Shown here piece after piece: positions 33,701-44,570 of a stretch of 64,000 bases of DNA. The notes beneath the pieces are model-generated. The model was not told the DNA's origin. It was given only the letters and a program-made list of their open reading frames with translations, and made no database searches. The DNA is from Aureobasidium sp. EXF-3400. Its lineage: Eukaryota > Ascomycota > Dothideomycetes > Dothideales > Saccotheciaceae. Where the stretch lies: contig SWBL01000057.1 of the NCBI GenBank assembly GCA_024195585.1, positions 119,389 to 183,388 on the forward strand, read 5' to 3'. Made by a program: the position numbers and the translations under genes. Within the stretch, counting starts at the first letter, position 1; each line of letters opens with the position of its first letter.

Positions 33701-35279
33701 TCCCATATCAAGTGCCCCATTTGTTCAACAGCACGATTGCGCAAGTCCACACTGCTGCTGCGGACGAGGGCGTTGTAGAACTTCAAGGAGCATGCGCTGG
33801 GGGCTAACTCCAGCAGGTGCTCTTTCAACAAAGAAGTTTCAAAGCGAGGGTCAATTCCGGAATCCTCGATAGCAGAGGCGATGGTGTTCTCCAGCGGGAC
33901 AAGCAATTCTGCTCGAGTGATGCGCCAGTCCACAACTTCTTCCATAACCATCGTGTACACGGTGCCCGCAGAAATGCTCTTCGAGAGATACAAAGCACGT
34001 AGCATCTGCACAAGGAACAAGTTAAAGTGCTCAACGACGCGCTGCGAGCTCTCATCCAGATATTGCTTGGGTAGGGTATGAATTGTCATGTCATAGACAA
34101 GCTCGAACAGTTTGGCCAACTTTCTGCGGTATGGCGCGAGCCAGTCATGAGTGTTGCCAAGATGTACACACGAGATGCTGTGACAGAGGTGGATGTAAGG
34201 ATAGGCAGTGGCGAAAGGCGACTTGATGTTGTTCGAATCAGAGGCGACGTGTTCGATGAGAATGATAATGGCATCCATAGCACATTCCTGGAAGTGCTCA
34301 ACAGACGATTTCATCAGAGCCTTGAAGTTGAAGCGATAGGCCGCATTCATCGATTCCAGAAATTTTCCCTGGAGGACAGCCATATCCATGAAAGTCTGAG
34401 GCCAGAGGGGGAACTGCAGGGAGTGCTTTGGCGGGCCGTTGGAGGTAGAAGAGCTTGTCGAGTCCCTGCGCGCTACGCGCTGCCTCATAACGGCTACATC
34501 AGTGTGCAGAAGTCTTTCACCCAGTCTCAGCAGCACGCTGAGCATGTTGGAGAAGAAGGTGTATGCCGCACTTGAGGGAAGCGCTTCACGAGAAGGAAGG
34601 GAGCTAAGGTGGATTAGGTGACGTAGGATCGAAGCAAGGGGATTGGTACTTACTGGCGTCCGACCAGTCCACGAAAGCAAGCCAATATGTGGTTCCAGAA
34701 GAGCTTCTCGTCTGAATATTGGTCGAATATCACGGACGACGTGGCATTGTGTTTCAAAGCAGCTTCGAAGTCATCGTGCGTGTCTTTCAGATGGCCATCA
34801 AGCCATGTGATGACGTCGGCTATGATTGACAATAAATCAGGGGCTTTGCAGAACATTAGTATGCATCAAAAGTCGAGTGCCCGAGGAGACATACCATTTT
34901 CCAGATAACAGTGTTCTGCAACTCTAGCAGCGGCACTCTCAGGAGTTTCTCCGTCTTGCAGAAACGGGAAGCTGCTGAGATGGACATCGGCAGTTATCTC
35001 GTCGCCAGTCATGATGATGGAGATTTCTGATGGATCAGTTGACCGTTCTTGAGGAATCTCGAGGACGGTGGGACTTCCGGTTGCCGATGTGTTTTGGTTA
35101 TCAGATAGGTGAGAAGAATGTCCGTTAGTGTGAGGTGGAGAATCGGGTTCGTCGCTCAAACGAGGTCGCTTGCGTGAGTGAGAAGAGTCTGCATCGGCGA
35201 CGTGATCTCTGCCAGGAAGTAATGAAGGTGAGAGCCTTTGACCGGTAGAATGGTCCGGTGAGGAAGGTGAAGGGGCCAT
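27754..35279 (-). CDS. giant USP-family ubiquitin C-terminal hydrolase
   Basis: Predicted cysteine deubiquitinase (peptidase C19) of about 2438 residues, related in size and layout to animal USP9X/USP34-type enzymes. Minus-strand exons: 35279-34895, 34843-34654, 34603-28775, 28721-27880 and 27824-27754. The four introns are 50-55 nt and each joins frames exactly. The N-terminus is disordered with a KRPR basic patch. A very long helical-repeat-like region follows. The Cys box GLANLGQTCYFNSLLQQ lies near 30730-30780 and the His box GHYWSYA near 29990-30010. Between them are two CxxC pairs that could bind zinc. A segment near 32100-32270, ahead of the Cys box, looks ubiquitin-like. The last exon adds a Ser/Asp/Glu-rich acidic tail. 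Substrates cannot be inferred. A further in-frame intron in the long exon is possible. Confidence 0.88.
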
Positions 35280-35835
35280 GATCACCGAGTTATGGATGCT
35301 GAACACGCGGCGTCATAGATCAAAGCTATAAATGTGTTCCGATTGCTTGGTGGCTGCGAGACGAGCAAAGCCGCATGAACCAAGCTTTGTGGTAGTGAGG
35401 TTTCAGTCGACGTGAAAGACGTTGTGGCACGCTGGCGGGAGAAGGCTCCAACACAGCAAACGCCAAAATGCAGTTCGGAAAGACGCGTGGAAATAAGCTC
35501 ACTGTGCCTCAGAAAGTTGATCGAAGAGTCTTGCAAGCAGGTGGCAGTTGATCAAGGATATCAGACAGTCTTCCTGTGACAATTAAGACAGATATGTCTG
35601 GGTGTGTCCTTGGTTTTTGATTCAACCTCAGTCTGCACTTGTTCAGCGGACGCGACTTTCGCAAAGTGGAAGTCGCAAAGCCCGGATATTACCTCATTGG
35701 CCCGCAACACGGAAAGTATAGACGAAGCGTGGTCGCGGCCGGCTATTCATGCTGCTATAGAGAGAAAGTCGCTTGCTCTTCCAAACATCCAGCCAGCGTT
35801 CAATCATCTTCATCCGTCATAAATTATTTCGCAAC
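35280..35835. other. divergent promoter region, USP and POP3
   Basis: This 556-bp spacer separates the divergently transcribed deubiquitinase and POP3 genes and probably holds both promoters. No additional gene was seen. Confidence 0.4.
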
Positions 35836-36661
35836 ATGGCCAGCACTAAGGCCAAGCCGGGAAGACCGGTATTCAAGGCTGATACATCTTTCAAGAGTCC
35901 ATCGATGTTCGTGTTTCTTTGAACATCATGTACACGATAATCAGGCTGATGCACAACAGACCAGAGTTGGGCAAAGACAAGAACGAAATTGTCCTCGGCC
36001 TCCTCAGCAAGTAAGACATGCAGACTGCGCTGATCTGATCTCAGTTATACTCACATAAGATAGCCTTCTGGAACCGATTGGAAGACATCGAGCTGCACAT
36101 ACTGTGAAATCCTCGGGCAAAAAATCGAAGAAGCGCAAGAGAACATCCGAGCAGAATGCCGCTTCAGCTGTTGAATCGAGACCGGTGGAGCCCAAAATAC
36201 TGGAATACCTGACTGTGGGTCTGAACACAACGAGCCGCCATCTAGAAACCGAAGCTGCTTTGTCGAAACCTGGAGCACTTACCACTGAGGACAAAGAGAG
36301 CAAAGTCGAGCAAGCGACAGGAAACCGCCTGGCCGTTGTGTTTCTCCCAAAGCCAAGGGACAACTTGGTGTATTCGCATCTGCCTTTGTTGTGTTATACT
36401 TCCTCGGCGAATGAGAAAGACAAGGTACAGCAGACTCGTCTGGTTCTCCTGGATCCTTCGTCTGAACGTATCCTGGCCGCATCAATGGGACTTCCCCGAG
36501 CTGGAGTCATCGGCGTGTTCGACAATGCACCTGGTGCTGGACCTCTACTGGAGTATGTGAGACAAAACGTGGATCCGGTCGAGATTCCCTGGCTGGAGAA
36601 AGTGCTGTCTGGTCAGTGGATGGGCACGAATGTCGAAACACATATCCCTGGTCAAGTCTGA
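35836..36661 (+). CDS. RNase P/MRP subunit Pop3
   Basis: Predicted protein subunit of RNase P and RNase MRP, needed for tRNA 5' end and rRNA processing in the nucleus and nucleolus. Exons are 35836-35906, 35960-36010 and 36064-36661, giving 239 residues. The first donor is the less usual GTTCGT. The second intron ends ATAG at 36063; nearer AG sites break the frame. After splicing, the N-terminal half reads RPVFKADTSFKSPSIPELG, then GLLSNLLEPIGRHR and a basic KKSKKRKR patch, as in the fungal Pop3 family. The middle carries ILEYLTVGLNTTSRHLE and the C-terminus GVIGVFDNAPGAGPLLEYV, both typical. The exon model was built by matching the family layout, so the exact first splice deserves checking. 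Confidence 0.78.
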
Positions 36662-37877
36662 AGGTCTATGTCTTGCACCCAGGCTTGAGTGGAGCTTCCA
36701 GAACAAACCTGCGATGATTCCCAGGCGTCAACACACGCCAGATTCGAGGAGCGAGACAAGGGGAGATCTGCTGTCGGTAACTCGAGGCTCTTCGCAAACC
36801 TCACTCGCTGATTTCGATTGCGTCGAGTTACCCACTCGCGTTTTTCGACGCATCATACACTCCAAGTGTAGGAGAAAGACGCATTGTCATTTCCCATGTT
36901 GGCTCTGATACAACAGATCAGCATTAGCTGGATCTCGTATGCCCTTGAGACATAGATGGCGAGGGGAGGTTGACAAAGAGATCAGATGGTGGTATGTTGA
37001 TGATGGTGTTAAAGGACTTTCTTCCTTCTGTTTTCGTGACACCATCACGAGCGACCTTCAACCATTCACACGAACACGAAGGCGCTATGCGGTCCCAGCT
37101 TCTTGCAGTCGTGCTTCCACGACTTCGTTCATGTAGTGTCATTTGATACTCTTGGAGACGATTGAGCCTTGCTGCATTCAGTTACGATGCGGGAGCCATG
37201 CAGGGACAGGTTCTACGGATGTGTACAAAGACAAGGGTGGCATCAGGCAGGAGACTCATGATTTGCGTCTCATGCAATGTTCATCCAGCTATACGGCCTT
37301 ATGTAATCCTCATCTTTTTTTCCAAGTACTCACGGTACTTAGACTTAACTTAAGGTACCCGCTGTGCTAAGAAGGCCTTCTTTGAAAGTGATCATTTGTA
37401 TCAATGATGTCAACATGCCACAGCAGAAGGTCATGATGCAATGTGGTAGGCGTAACCAGAAGCCTTATGGGAGTATTCTTTATTGGTATTCATGAGATGA
37501 AGCTGTAGTCAATGCCAGAGACTCAATTGTTCCATATTTACCATACACAATCTTAGTCCGGTGTCCCTATACTCTAGCCTTCCTATAATTCCCATCTCGT
37601 CTTCAAGAAATTATGATACGTGAAAAGGTCATCACTAAGCATCGAATGAATACTCTTTGCAACGGGCTGTCCCTGGATTGACCATGCACGCGAAAAGTGG
37701 CAGTTGTGAAGCATGTCAAGCCGCTCGAAGAGGAAGTCATGCACTGGGAGAAGCGAAGGTCAAAATGTGGGGAAGGTGGAACGAGCTTTGGCCAATGGCG
37801 GGACTCTCGAACTGGGCCTCATGCGACAGTTCAACTTGACAAGTGGTGCAAGAACATAAAAACACAACACACTTACA
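36662..37877. other. intergenic between POP3 and SRP72
   Basis: No gene was recognised in 1.2 kb; the small frames on both strands have no domain-like content. Confidence 0.4.
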
Positions 37878-39962
37878 ATGGCAGCAACATTAGCGTCGCT
37901 GCTGGGCCAAGCGTCCATCACCGACCACGATCAGGTTCTCAGCGCCTGCGAAACCGCCCTCTCCAAATCGAAGAACGACCCTCAAGCGCTACAGGTCAAA
38001 ATTGTCGCATTACTCAACTTGGACCGCTTCCAAGATGCCGTTGCTACTGTCGAGGCTGGAGGAGAGGATATTAAGCAGAGAGCGCGCTTGGAGTATGCCT
38101 ATGCGCTGTACAAGAATGGACAAGCCGCAAAGGCCGCAGAGGTCGCTGGACAAGACGGCAACGAGTCGGACAGAGGATTGAGACATGTAGAAGCCCAGGC
38201 TGTATGTTGCTGGCCAGAGAAATGCTGAAAGAGAAGCCACGACTGACATGAGTACAGAGCTACAGACATCAGGACTTTGAGCGGGCAGCCGAGCTATACC
38301 GCAAGCTTGCAGCACAAAGAGGAGCAGTCGACAACGAAGACATGGATCTACGCATCAACACGGGTGCCACGTATGCACAACTCGAATGGGCTGGTCGCGC
38401 TTCTGCAGATGCGCCGCAGAAGCCTGCAAGAGAGGACATGGAGGCTTTCGAGACTGCCTACAACGCAGCTTGCCAGAGCATTGCGCGCGACGAGCTGGGT
38501 CAGGCAGAGGTCCTGTTGAAGAGAGCAAAGGAGTTGTGCGAAGCCTCCGAGATGGACCAAGAAGAGAAGGATGCCGAGATTGTGCCCATTTCCATCCAAC
38601 AGCTCTACGTCCTGATCCGTCAAGGCAGACTGGAGGACGCACAAGCTCTTGCGGCAACCATTGACTCCAAAGAGTGCGTAACAGACATGCTTAAGGCCAC
38701 ATGACGGAATCACTAACTCGTTCTGCAGTGTTCACGCCTTCCACGACTCGTCAACCAGATTCGTTGCTCAGACAAACACAGCTGCCACTTCGACAGATAG
38801 CACCAACCCCTACCTCAGCCACCGCTCCCTCTACAAGATCCCTTCGACCATCACCCCCGACAAGCCTTTCACCTACCAAAGTGCCGCCATCCAACGAAAC
38901 AACTACACCCTCGACCTGCTCGCCCACAAATACGATGGCATCATCAGATCAACCGCAAACCTCGCTCAAACACCCACCCTCGACTCTGCAACCGTCTCTC
39001 TGTCCGCCTTTGGTGCCGCAGCTCACGCCCATAACCAAGCCGGAAAGGAAGCTCTGAAGTCTGTCCTGCCTGTCTTGGAACGCAGACCCAATGACATTGG
39101 TCTGCTTCTCGTGTGCATGCAACTCTACATCCACTCTTCCAACTCTGCCGCCGCAATCTCGCTGCTCGAGAACTTCTTTACTCGTCTAGATTCGTCATCA
39201 GATGCTTCAGCACAAGATGTCCGTTATGCCCCTGGTTTGATCGGTGTTCTGGTATCATTGTACACTTCCCGTGGTCAACACAGCCATGCCCGTTCCGAGC
39301 TCGCAAAAGCAGCAAGATACTGGCGTCAACACTCCAACCCTCCCATCTCTTCACGAGCACTCGGACACTTGTACAAATCAGCCGGTGCCGCATTGCTCGA
39401 GAGCTCAGTACCCGCCGACCAACAACTTGCCGCCGATCTTTTCAGCCACTTGCACGACAAGGACTCTTCAGACCGCTACGCATCAGCTGGCCTCGTAGCC
39501 GCCCTCGCCCGCGCAAACCCCTCCTCCATCGACTCGGAAAAGCTCTCCGCCTTGACACCTCTAGACCGCCTGATCTCCACCATCGACGTATCCACCCTCG
39601 AAGCCGCCGGCGTACCAAAACCCACCGCCCCCAGCACCACCACAAGCACAAAGCGCTCTGCTCCCTCCTCCACCCCCGCCACAAACCCCAAGCCCAAGAA
39701 ACTGAAAAAGAGCAAAACACCAAAAGACTTTGACCCCGCCAAGAAAATGGATCCAGAGCGCTGGTTGCCTATTAAGGATCGCTCGTCCTACAGACCCAAG
39801 GGCAAAAAGGGTAAAGCTAGACAAGCTATGTTCATGCAGGGAGGTGCTGTTGCTGAGGATTCGGGTGCTGGGTCGGGGACTTCGACTCCTGCTGCTCAGG
39901 TTGTTGAGGCTAAGAGTGCGAATAAGAAGGGTAAGAAGAAGGGTAAGGGTGGGAAGTGGTAG
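37878..39962 (+). CDS. signal recognition particle subunit SRP72
   Basis: Predicted cytosolic SRP subunit that binds 7S RNA with SRP68 and supports co-translational targeting to the ER. Exons are 37878-38201, 38258-38673 and 38729-39962 (introns 56 and 55 nt), giving 657 residues. The first 550 or so residues are helical and TPR-like, for example ALQVKIVALLNLDRFQDAV and YAYALYKNGQAAKAAEVAG. The C-terminus carries the SRP72 RNA-binding signature MDPERWLPIKDRSSYRPKGK followed by a lysine/glycine-rich tail ending GKGGKW. The length matches the family. The second donor (GTGCGT) is one of two nearby choices; the one used keeps the frame into VHAFHDSS. Confidence 0.92.
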
Positions 39963-40748
39963 ATGTAGCGATGAGTCTTCGATGCATTCCGTCCCACTTG
40001 CAAACTAATCTCGCACGCTTTTTGTACAAAATGAATGAGAAAAAACTGCTATTATCCTTTGATCACTGTTCTTTTACTATCGCCTGTCTGGCTCTTGGTT
40101 GGTTTTCCTCTGCTCTCATGCTGTAGTCTCATTGTTATCTATGTATCCATGGTGTTATGGCCTCTTCAATATGTTTCTGGTGTGAGGCCGTCTCTACGTC
40201 GTTCGTTACCTCTTGATATTGTTCCTGACCTCGTTCATCGTTACCTCGTTCGTTACCTTGTTCGTTACCTCGTTCGTTCTGTGCTTTAAAGTAGTTTTCT
40301 ATCATCGTATGCTTTTCAAAGATGGAATAGATGGCAAAGATGAAGCAGATGCAAAGGCTGCACAGTAGGGTAGAATTCGACTTACGTAGATGCCGAAATC
40401 AACGATCATAAAGATAAAGAAATATGCTGACACCTTGTGTGAATAGGATACTAGACTATCAAGAAGCAAAGCAAGCATCGAGAAACAATAGACCCTGTTC
40501 AAAAAACATCTCGAATCTGAAACCACTCTGCGTTTTGATAGTGATGTGTTCACTCTAAACCATTAATGAGAAAGAAGCGCGAGAGATGAAGTGCACGGGG
40601 AAAGAGGTGGAGCAAGTAAGAAACGAATCATAAACTTTCGTACAAGGAACATGTACAAATAAAAGGTATCATTAGAATATTAAACATAACATGAATGTCT
40701 TTTCCACCGTATAGCAACTGTTTTCTGGTCTCAATCGAGTGAACCCTT
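39963..40748. other. convergent 3' region, SRP72 and KNH-like gene
   Basis: Contains the 3' ends of two converging genes and a short tandem repeat at 40240-40279. No gene was recognised. Confidence 0.4.
40240..40279 (+). repeat. 12-bp tandem repeat, three copies plus part
   Basis: GTTACCTCGTTC, GTTACCTTGTTC and GTTACCTCGTTC follow one another, then GTTC. A related GTTCGTTACCTC lies just upstream at 40201-40212. It is in the 3' flank of SRP72. Confidence 0.8.
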
Positions 40749-41527
40749 TTACAGAGCAGCAGCAACAAGAGCCAAAAGACCATAGGGCAGAGCGGAAGCA
40801 ACAGCGCCACCAGTAGAAGTAGCAGAAGCAGCAGAGCTAGATGCCGAGGAAGCAGACTTCGATGCCGAGCTAGCAGCAGAGCTCATGGACTTGCTTGCCG
40901 AAGAAGCAGCAGAAGACTCAGACTTGCTGGCGGACGAAGAAGCAGAAGACTCAGACTTGCTGGCGGAAGAAGCAGACTTGGATGCTGAAGAAGCAGCGGA
41001 AGAGGCAGAGGAGTTTGCGCTCGAGATGCCAGAGGAGGCAGCTGAGGAGGCAGATGAAGATGCAGAGGCAGCTTGGCTGATGTATGAGGTAGACGAGGCA
41101 ACGGTGTTTGTGCTGTCAATGACAAATTGAGGGGTGTAGGCAGTGTTGCTGGTGCTGTCGGGGTTGGAGTCGTCGACGATCTCGAGGGCGTAGTCGGTGC
41201 CGCGGGTGATGTCTGAGGGGACGGTCCAGCTGTAGCTGCCAGAGTTGGTGAGGCCCTCTGTGAAACGATTGCGTTAGTCGGTTGCTGCTTAACAAAAATG
41301 TTCAGGGCATTCTTACGGGCAACGTAGACTCCAGGGGTCAGGTTGCTGCTGGCGCCGGAGCGGAGGATGATGGAGACAGTGCCAGAGGTGGTGGGCTTCC
41401 AGCTCAGGTCAAAGGTCTTGCCGGCAGTGATACCGTTGTAGTCGGTGTTGAGGAAGTTGTTGCCGTCGGCAAGAGCCAACAGGGGAGAGGCCATAAGGGC
41501 AATGAGGGTCTGAGTAGAGAAACGCAT
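40749..41527 (-). CDS. KNH-like Ser-rich GPI-anchored wall protein 1
   Basis: Predicted secreted, GPI-anchored cell-surface protein of 239 residues. Exons are 41527-41317 and 41257-40749 (minus), with a 59-nt intron (GTAAGA...CACAG; branch GACTAAC). A signal peptide (MRFSTQTLIALMASPLLALA) is followed by a Kre9/KNH-type beta-sandwich domain with DYNGITAGKTFDLSW, GTVSIILRSG and, across the splice, TPGVYVAQGLTNSGSYSWTV. From about residue 130 the chain is a Ser/Ala-rich stalk with repeated SASKS units, probably O-glycosylated. The end GLLALVAAAL is a hydrophobic GPI-attachment tail after Gly-Gly-Ala. It probably acts in beta-glucan or wall organisation. A second gene of this type lies 1.3 kb away on the same strand. 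Confidence 0.87.
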
Positions 41528-42839
41528 CTTGTCTGTTGGTGTGTGGAAAAATGTGTATGTGAAAAAGATGGTATGCAAGCAGAAGGAAGTAGCGATTGTT
41601 GCAGGAAGGAGGTGAAGAAGAGGGAAAGAGTCCAAGATACAGCAGACCAAGCCCTTATATCTATTTGAAATGACGGTGGTCCGCCTTCTCGTGGAGTCCA
41701 GAAGCTAATAGGGAGGCAACAGGCCAAGATCCCACACCATCTAAACATGGCGCCGTTTGATACAACGCCGGCGCGCGGATACTCCCAAAAAGTCTCCTTA
41801 CCACCAAGCGGCTCTCGGCGCTAGTCAAGCTTGCCCATCTTACCTTTTGTAGGTTGTCATCTGTCCCTTTTCCCCTTCCAAGCCCACATGGTGACTCGGT
41901 TGCCACGGCGGTTGTCAAAACTCAATACCTTCTCGAATCCTCTTGCCACACTCAAGTGACATTGATACGTATGCTTTTTGCCTCCGGAAGAATTGAAAGC
42001 CGTACCAGGTCGGCAGGCAAACAAGAGGTAAGCAAGCGAGATTTGGTCCAGACAGCAAGCTGCAAATCATGGCGATGATTTTCTGGCGCAGGCTTGCTCA
42101 GGGCTCTGGGGAAAACAAAACGATCGCCCATCGATGCTGGGTCGCTCGGCGAGGCTAAACCGTTGCAAGCGTGTTTGAGACGAGGACAGACGAAAGACCC
42201 CTGGATGCTTAGCATGACGTTACATTGGTACAAAACATACCTTTTTCTCAGGCTGCCACAACACGTCTGCTACGAAGAACTTCGTCTCCATCGCGCATGT
42301 ATCTCAGCTCGAGCTGTACTCGCAGGCAGCCCCCATCGGCTAGGAGCAGCAAAAAAGAAGGCCTGCGATTCGTGGCCTGCGTTAAGCCAGACGCATCTGG
42401 AAAAACGCATTGACCTTCGGCCCGGCTGCTGCAGGAACAAAGCTCAAAATAGAGTGCTGGCCAATTTTACTTCCGCTCGTTCGCGTGAGACGCGGGAATA
42501 GGTTGTTCACGTGCTGCACTTGATGCAGGAGGTCCTGGATCCTTCGACGTCGATGGCTCAATAGCAAATGATGGGGTTGAGAAGTTGCTTCATAAGGATG
42601 AGCTGCGCCCCGGTGTCCGTGGTCATGTGTCGACTGTCTAGTCAAACACTGTCGATCTTGGAGATGTTGTACATCCCAAACATATCTTCTTGAAGATGAG
42701 GCAAGTCGAAACACTTAGAGTGCACTCAAAGAAATGTAGGCATTAGATGTTTGTACGTAAGGCGTTTGTTCCTCTTCACCCTGACCTTATGTCATCGTCA
42801 CTGGGATTGTAGGAACAGCTAGGTATCTCTCGTATGTTT
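41528..42839. other. intergenic between the two KNH-like genes
   Basis: No gene was recognised in 1.3 kb; the frames at 41854-42501 overlap on both strands and lack domain-like content. Confidence 0.4.
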
Positions 42840-43740
42840 TTACTGGAAGAAAAAGACTGCAGCAACACCGAATAGTGTGAAGACGGGAGTACTGGCTCTG
42901 GCCATGGCTGCTGCGGCGCCGGTACTGGAAGCGCTTGCTGCAGCTGAGCTTGATGAACCGCGAGCTGATGTTCCTGCGCTTGAAGTCACGACTGAAGTGA
43001 CGGTGCTCCTCGATCCACTCGAAGAGGAAGAAGTCAGAGTTGGCGAGACAATAGTCGTGTTACGAACGGCAGCCGAACCAGTTCCAGCACTGGGTGCAAC
43101 GATGACGATGGCAGTAGTGTTGGTAGGAGGAGTGGGAGGCGAAGTTTGGATAGACACAATCGCGGTCAAGTTGGTCAGCGACGAGTCGTAGCTCGCAATG
43201 ACAGACTGAATGCTCGAGACGGCAGAAGCGGTCAACGACGATGCGGCGGCTTGAGAAGCAGAGCTTGCTGACTTTGCGGAAGACACAGCGGCGGCGTTAC
43301 CACCGGTGAGAGTGATCAATCCAGAGTAGTTGATCTGGTAGCCTTGGGAAATCTGAAGAGCGTAGTCGCTTGCGTTGGCGAGGGACTTGTCAGGAATCCA
43401 AGTGTAACTACCGTTCAGAGCGTTGCCTTTGAGATGTTAGTGTGCTATGAGAGTCTTGTAAATGTGGTCTTGAGACTTACTGGTCAGAGTAGAGACATCC
43501 ATCAGATTGGATGGGTCACCCTTTCTCAGTACAATGGTCGCAGGCTAGTCCTCGTCATTAAAAGGATTAGGAGTCTTCATAGATCACGTCTCTTACCTCA
43601 GCCAGATTCTGTGCGATGTACTGGATGCCGACTGGTTGGCCTGCAATGACTTCGGTTGGTGTTCTGGTGAATGCTAGGCGAGGGGCCTGGAGGTCTGCCA
43701 GTGCAAAAGCAGCGAACGCAACAACTTTGAGAAAGTGCAT
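42840..43740 (-). CDS. KNH-like Ser-rich GPI-anchored wall protein 2
   Basis: Predicted secreted GPI-anchored protein of 264 residues. Exons are 43740-43597, 43544-43481 and 43426-42840 (minus), with introns of 52 and 54 nt. The signal peptide is MHFLKVVAFAAFALA. The KNH-type domain shows the usual pattern: PTEVIAGQPVGIQYIAQN, PATIVLRKGDPSNLMDV and NGSYTWIPDKSLANASDYAL, with N-glycosylation sequons. A Ser/Ala/Thr-rich stalk follows and the end, VFTLFGVAAVFFFQ, is a hydrophobic GPI tail. It differs from its neighbour in intron count and in a stalk without SASKS repeats, so the pair is an old duplication or two separately recruited genes. Confidence 0.85.
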
Positions 43741-44570
43741 GGTGAATAGAATCTTTCTGACAAGTTGGATAGGACCAAGGTTTGGATGATGAACAATAGA
43801 GGCTGCGCAGGCGCTTTGGGGAAGGAATAGTTGAGTCGGGAAGAAAGAGAGCAGGGCAAGTGTCGAGAAAGTTTTGAGATCGACTTTAAGTGTTGTAGGA
43901 AAGAGTGACGGAAGCACTTGTCTATTATATGGATAACGTTGCGACAACAGCAGATGTCCTGAGGGAACACCTTGCGATCGACCAAGCAACGAACCTATCA
44001 TCTCTCGCACAGCACTATCAATTTACCAACCACCCTGCATACAATCACGCGATTTTGAGAGATCACTGCATACTTCGCAGCAAGGACAATTTTGACCTGC
44101 GCCATGGCTTGAAAATGCAGAGAATGAGCACTGCAAACAGCAGGCACTTACAGGTTGTACAGTTTCATGTTTCAACTGACGTTGTGTCACGTATTCTCTA
44201 CGGAGTAAAAGTCTGGAGGATCTAGCTACCCTGTTCCTACAAAAGCATATAGCGGCGTCCTCGCTATCACAAGGCACAACAATCTCTGGATCCGAGAAGC
44301 GTTCACAGAGAGCCTGGAAGACGTTGTGTCTTCATGGATACTATCTTGTTTCTCGAAACCATTGTGCATTTTTATAGCTACATGCGTTACAGGATTCTGG
44401 ACAAGGGTAGAACGGGAAAGGCTGCATGAATTGAGGGGAATGCGGAGGGTGTAAAAGTGAGATGTGCAGCCAAGCTCGGCTGTCTAGCCTGTCATATTAC
44501 TCCTTCTGGTAGAAGACAAATGGCTCTCATTAGATATTCTGCAAGTCGGAATACGAGACGGCAGACCACA
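43741..44570. other. intergenic, carries a short dispersed repeat
   Basis: No gene was recognised in 830 bp. It includes the left copy of a repeat shared with 49597-49649 (listed separately). Confidence 0.4.
44334..44386 (+). repeat. short dispersed direct repeat, left copy
   Basis: The first 25 nt (44334-44358, starting ATGGATACTATC) are identical to 49597-49621, and the next 28 nt remain about 70-75% alike. Both copies lie in noncoding sequence in the same orientation, 5.3 kb apart. Possibly a fragment of an old element; no termini or target-site duplication were seen. Confidence 0.7.
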
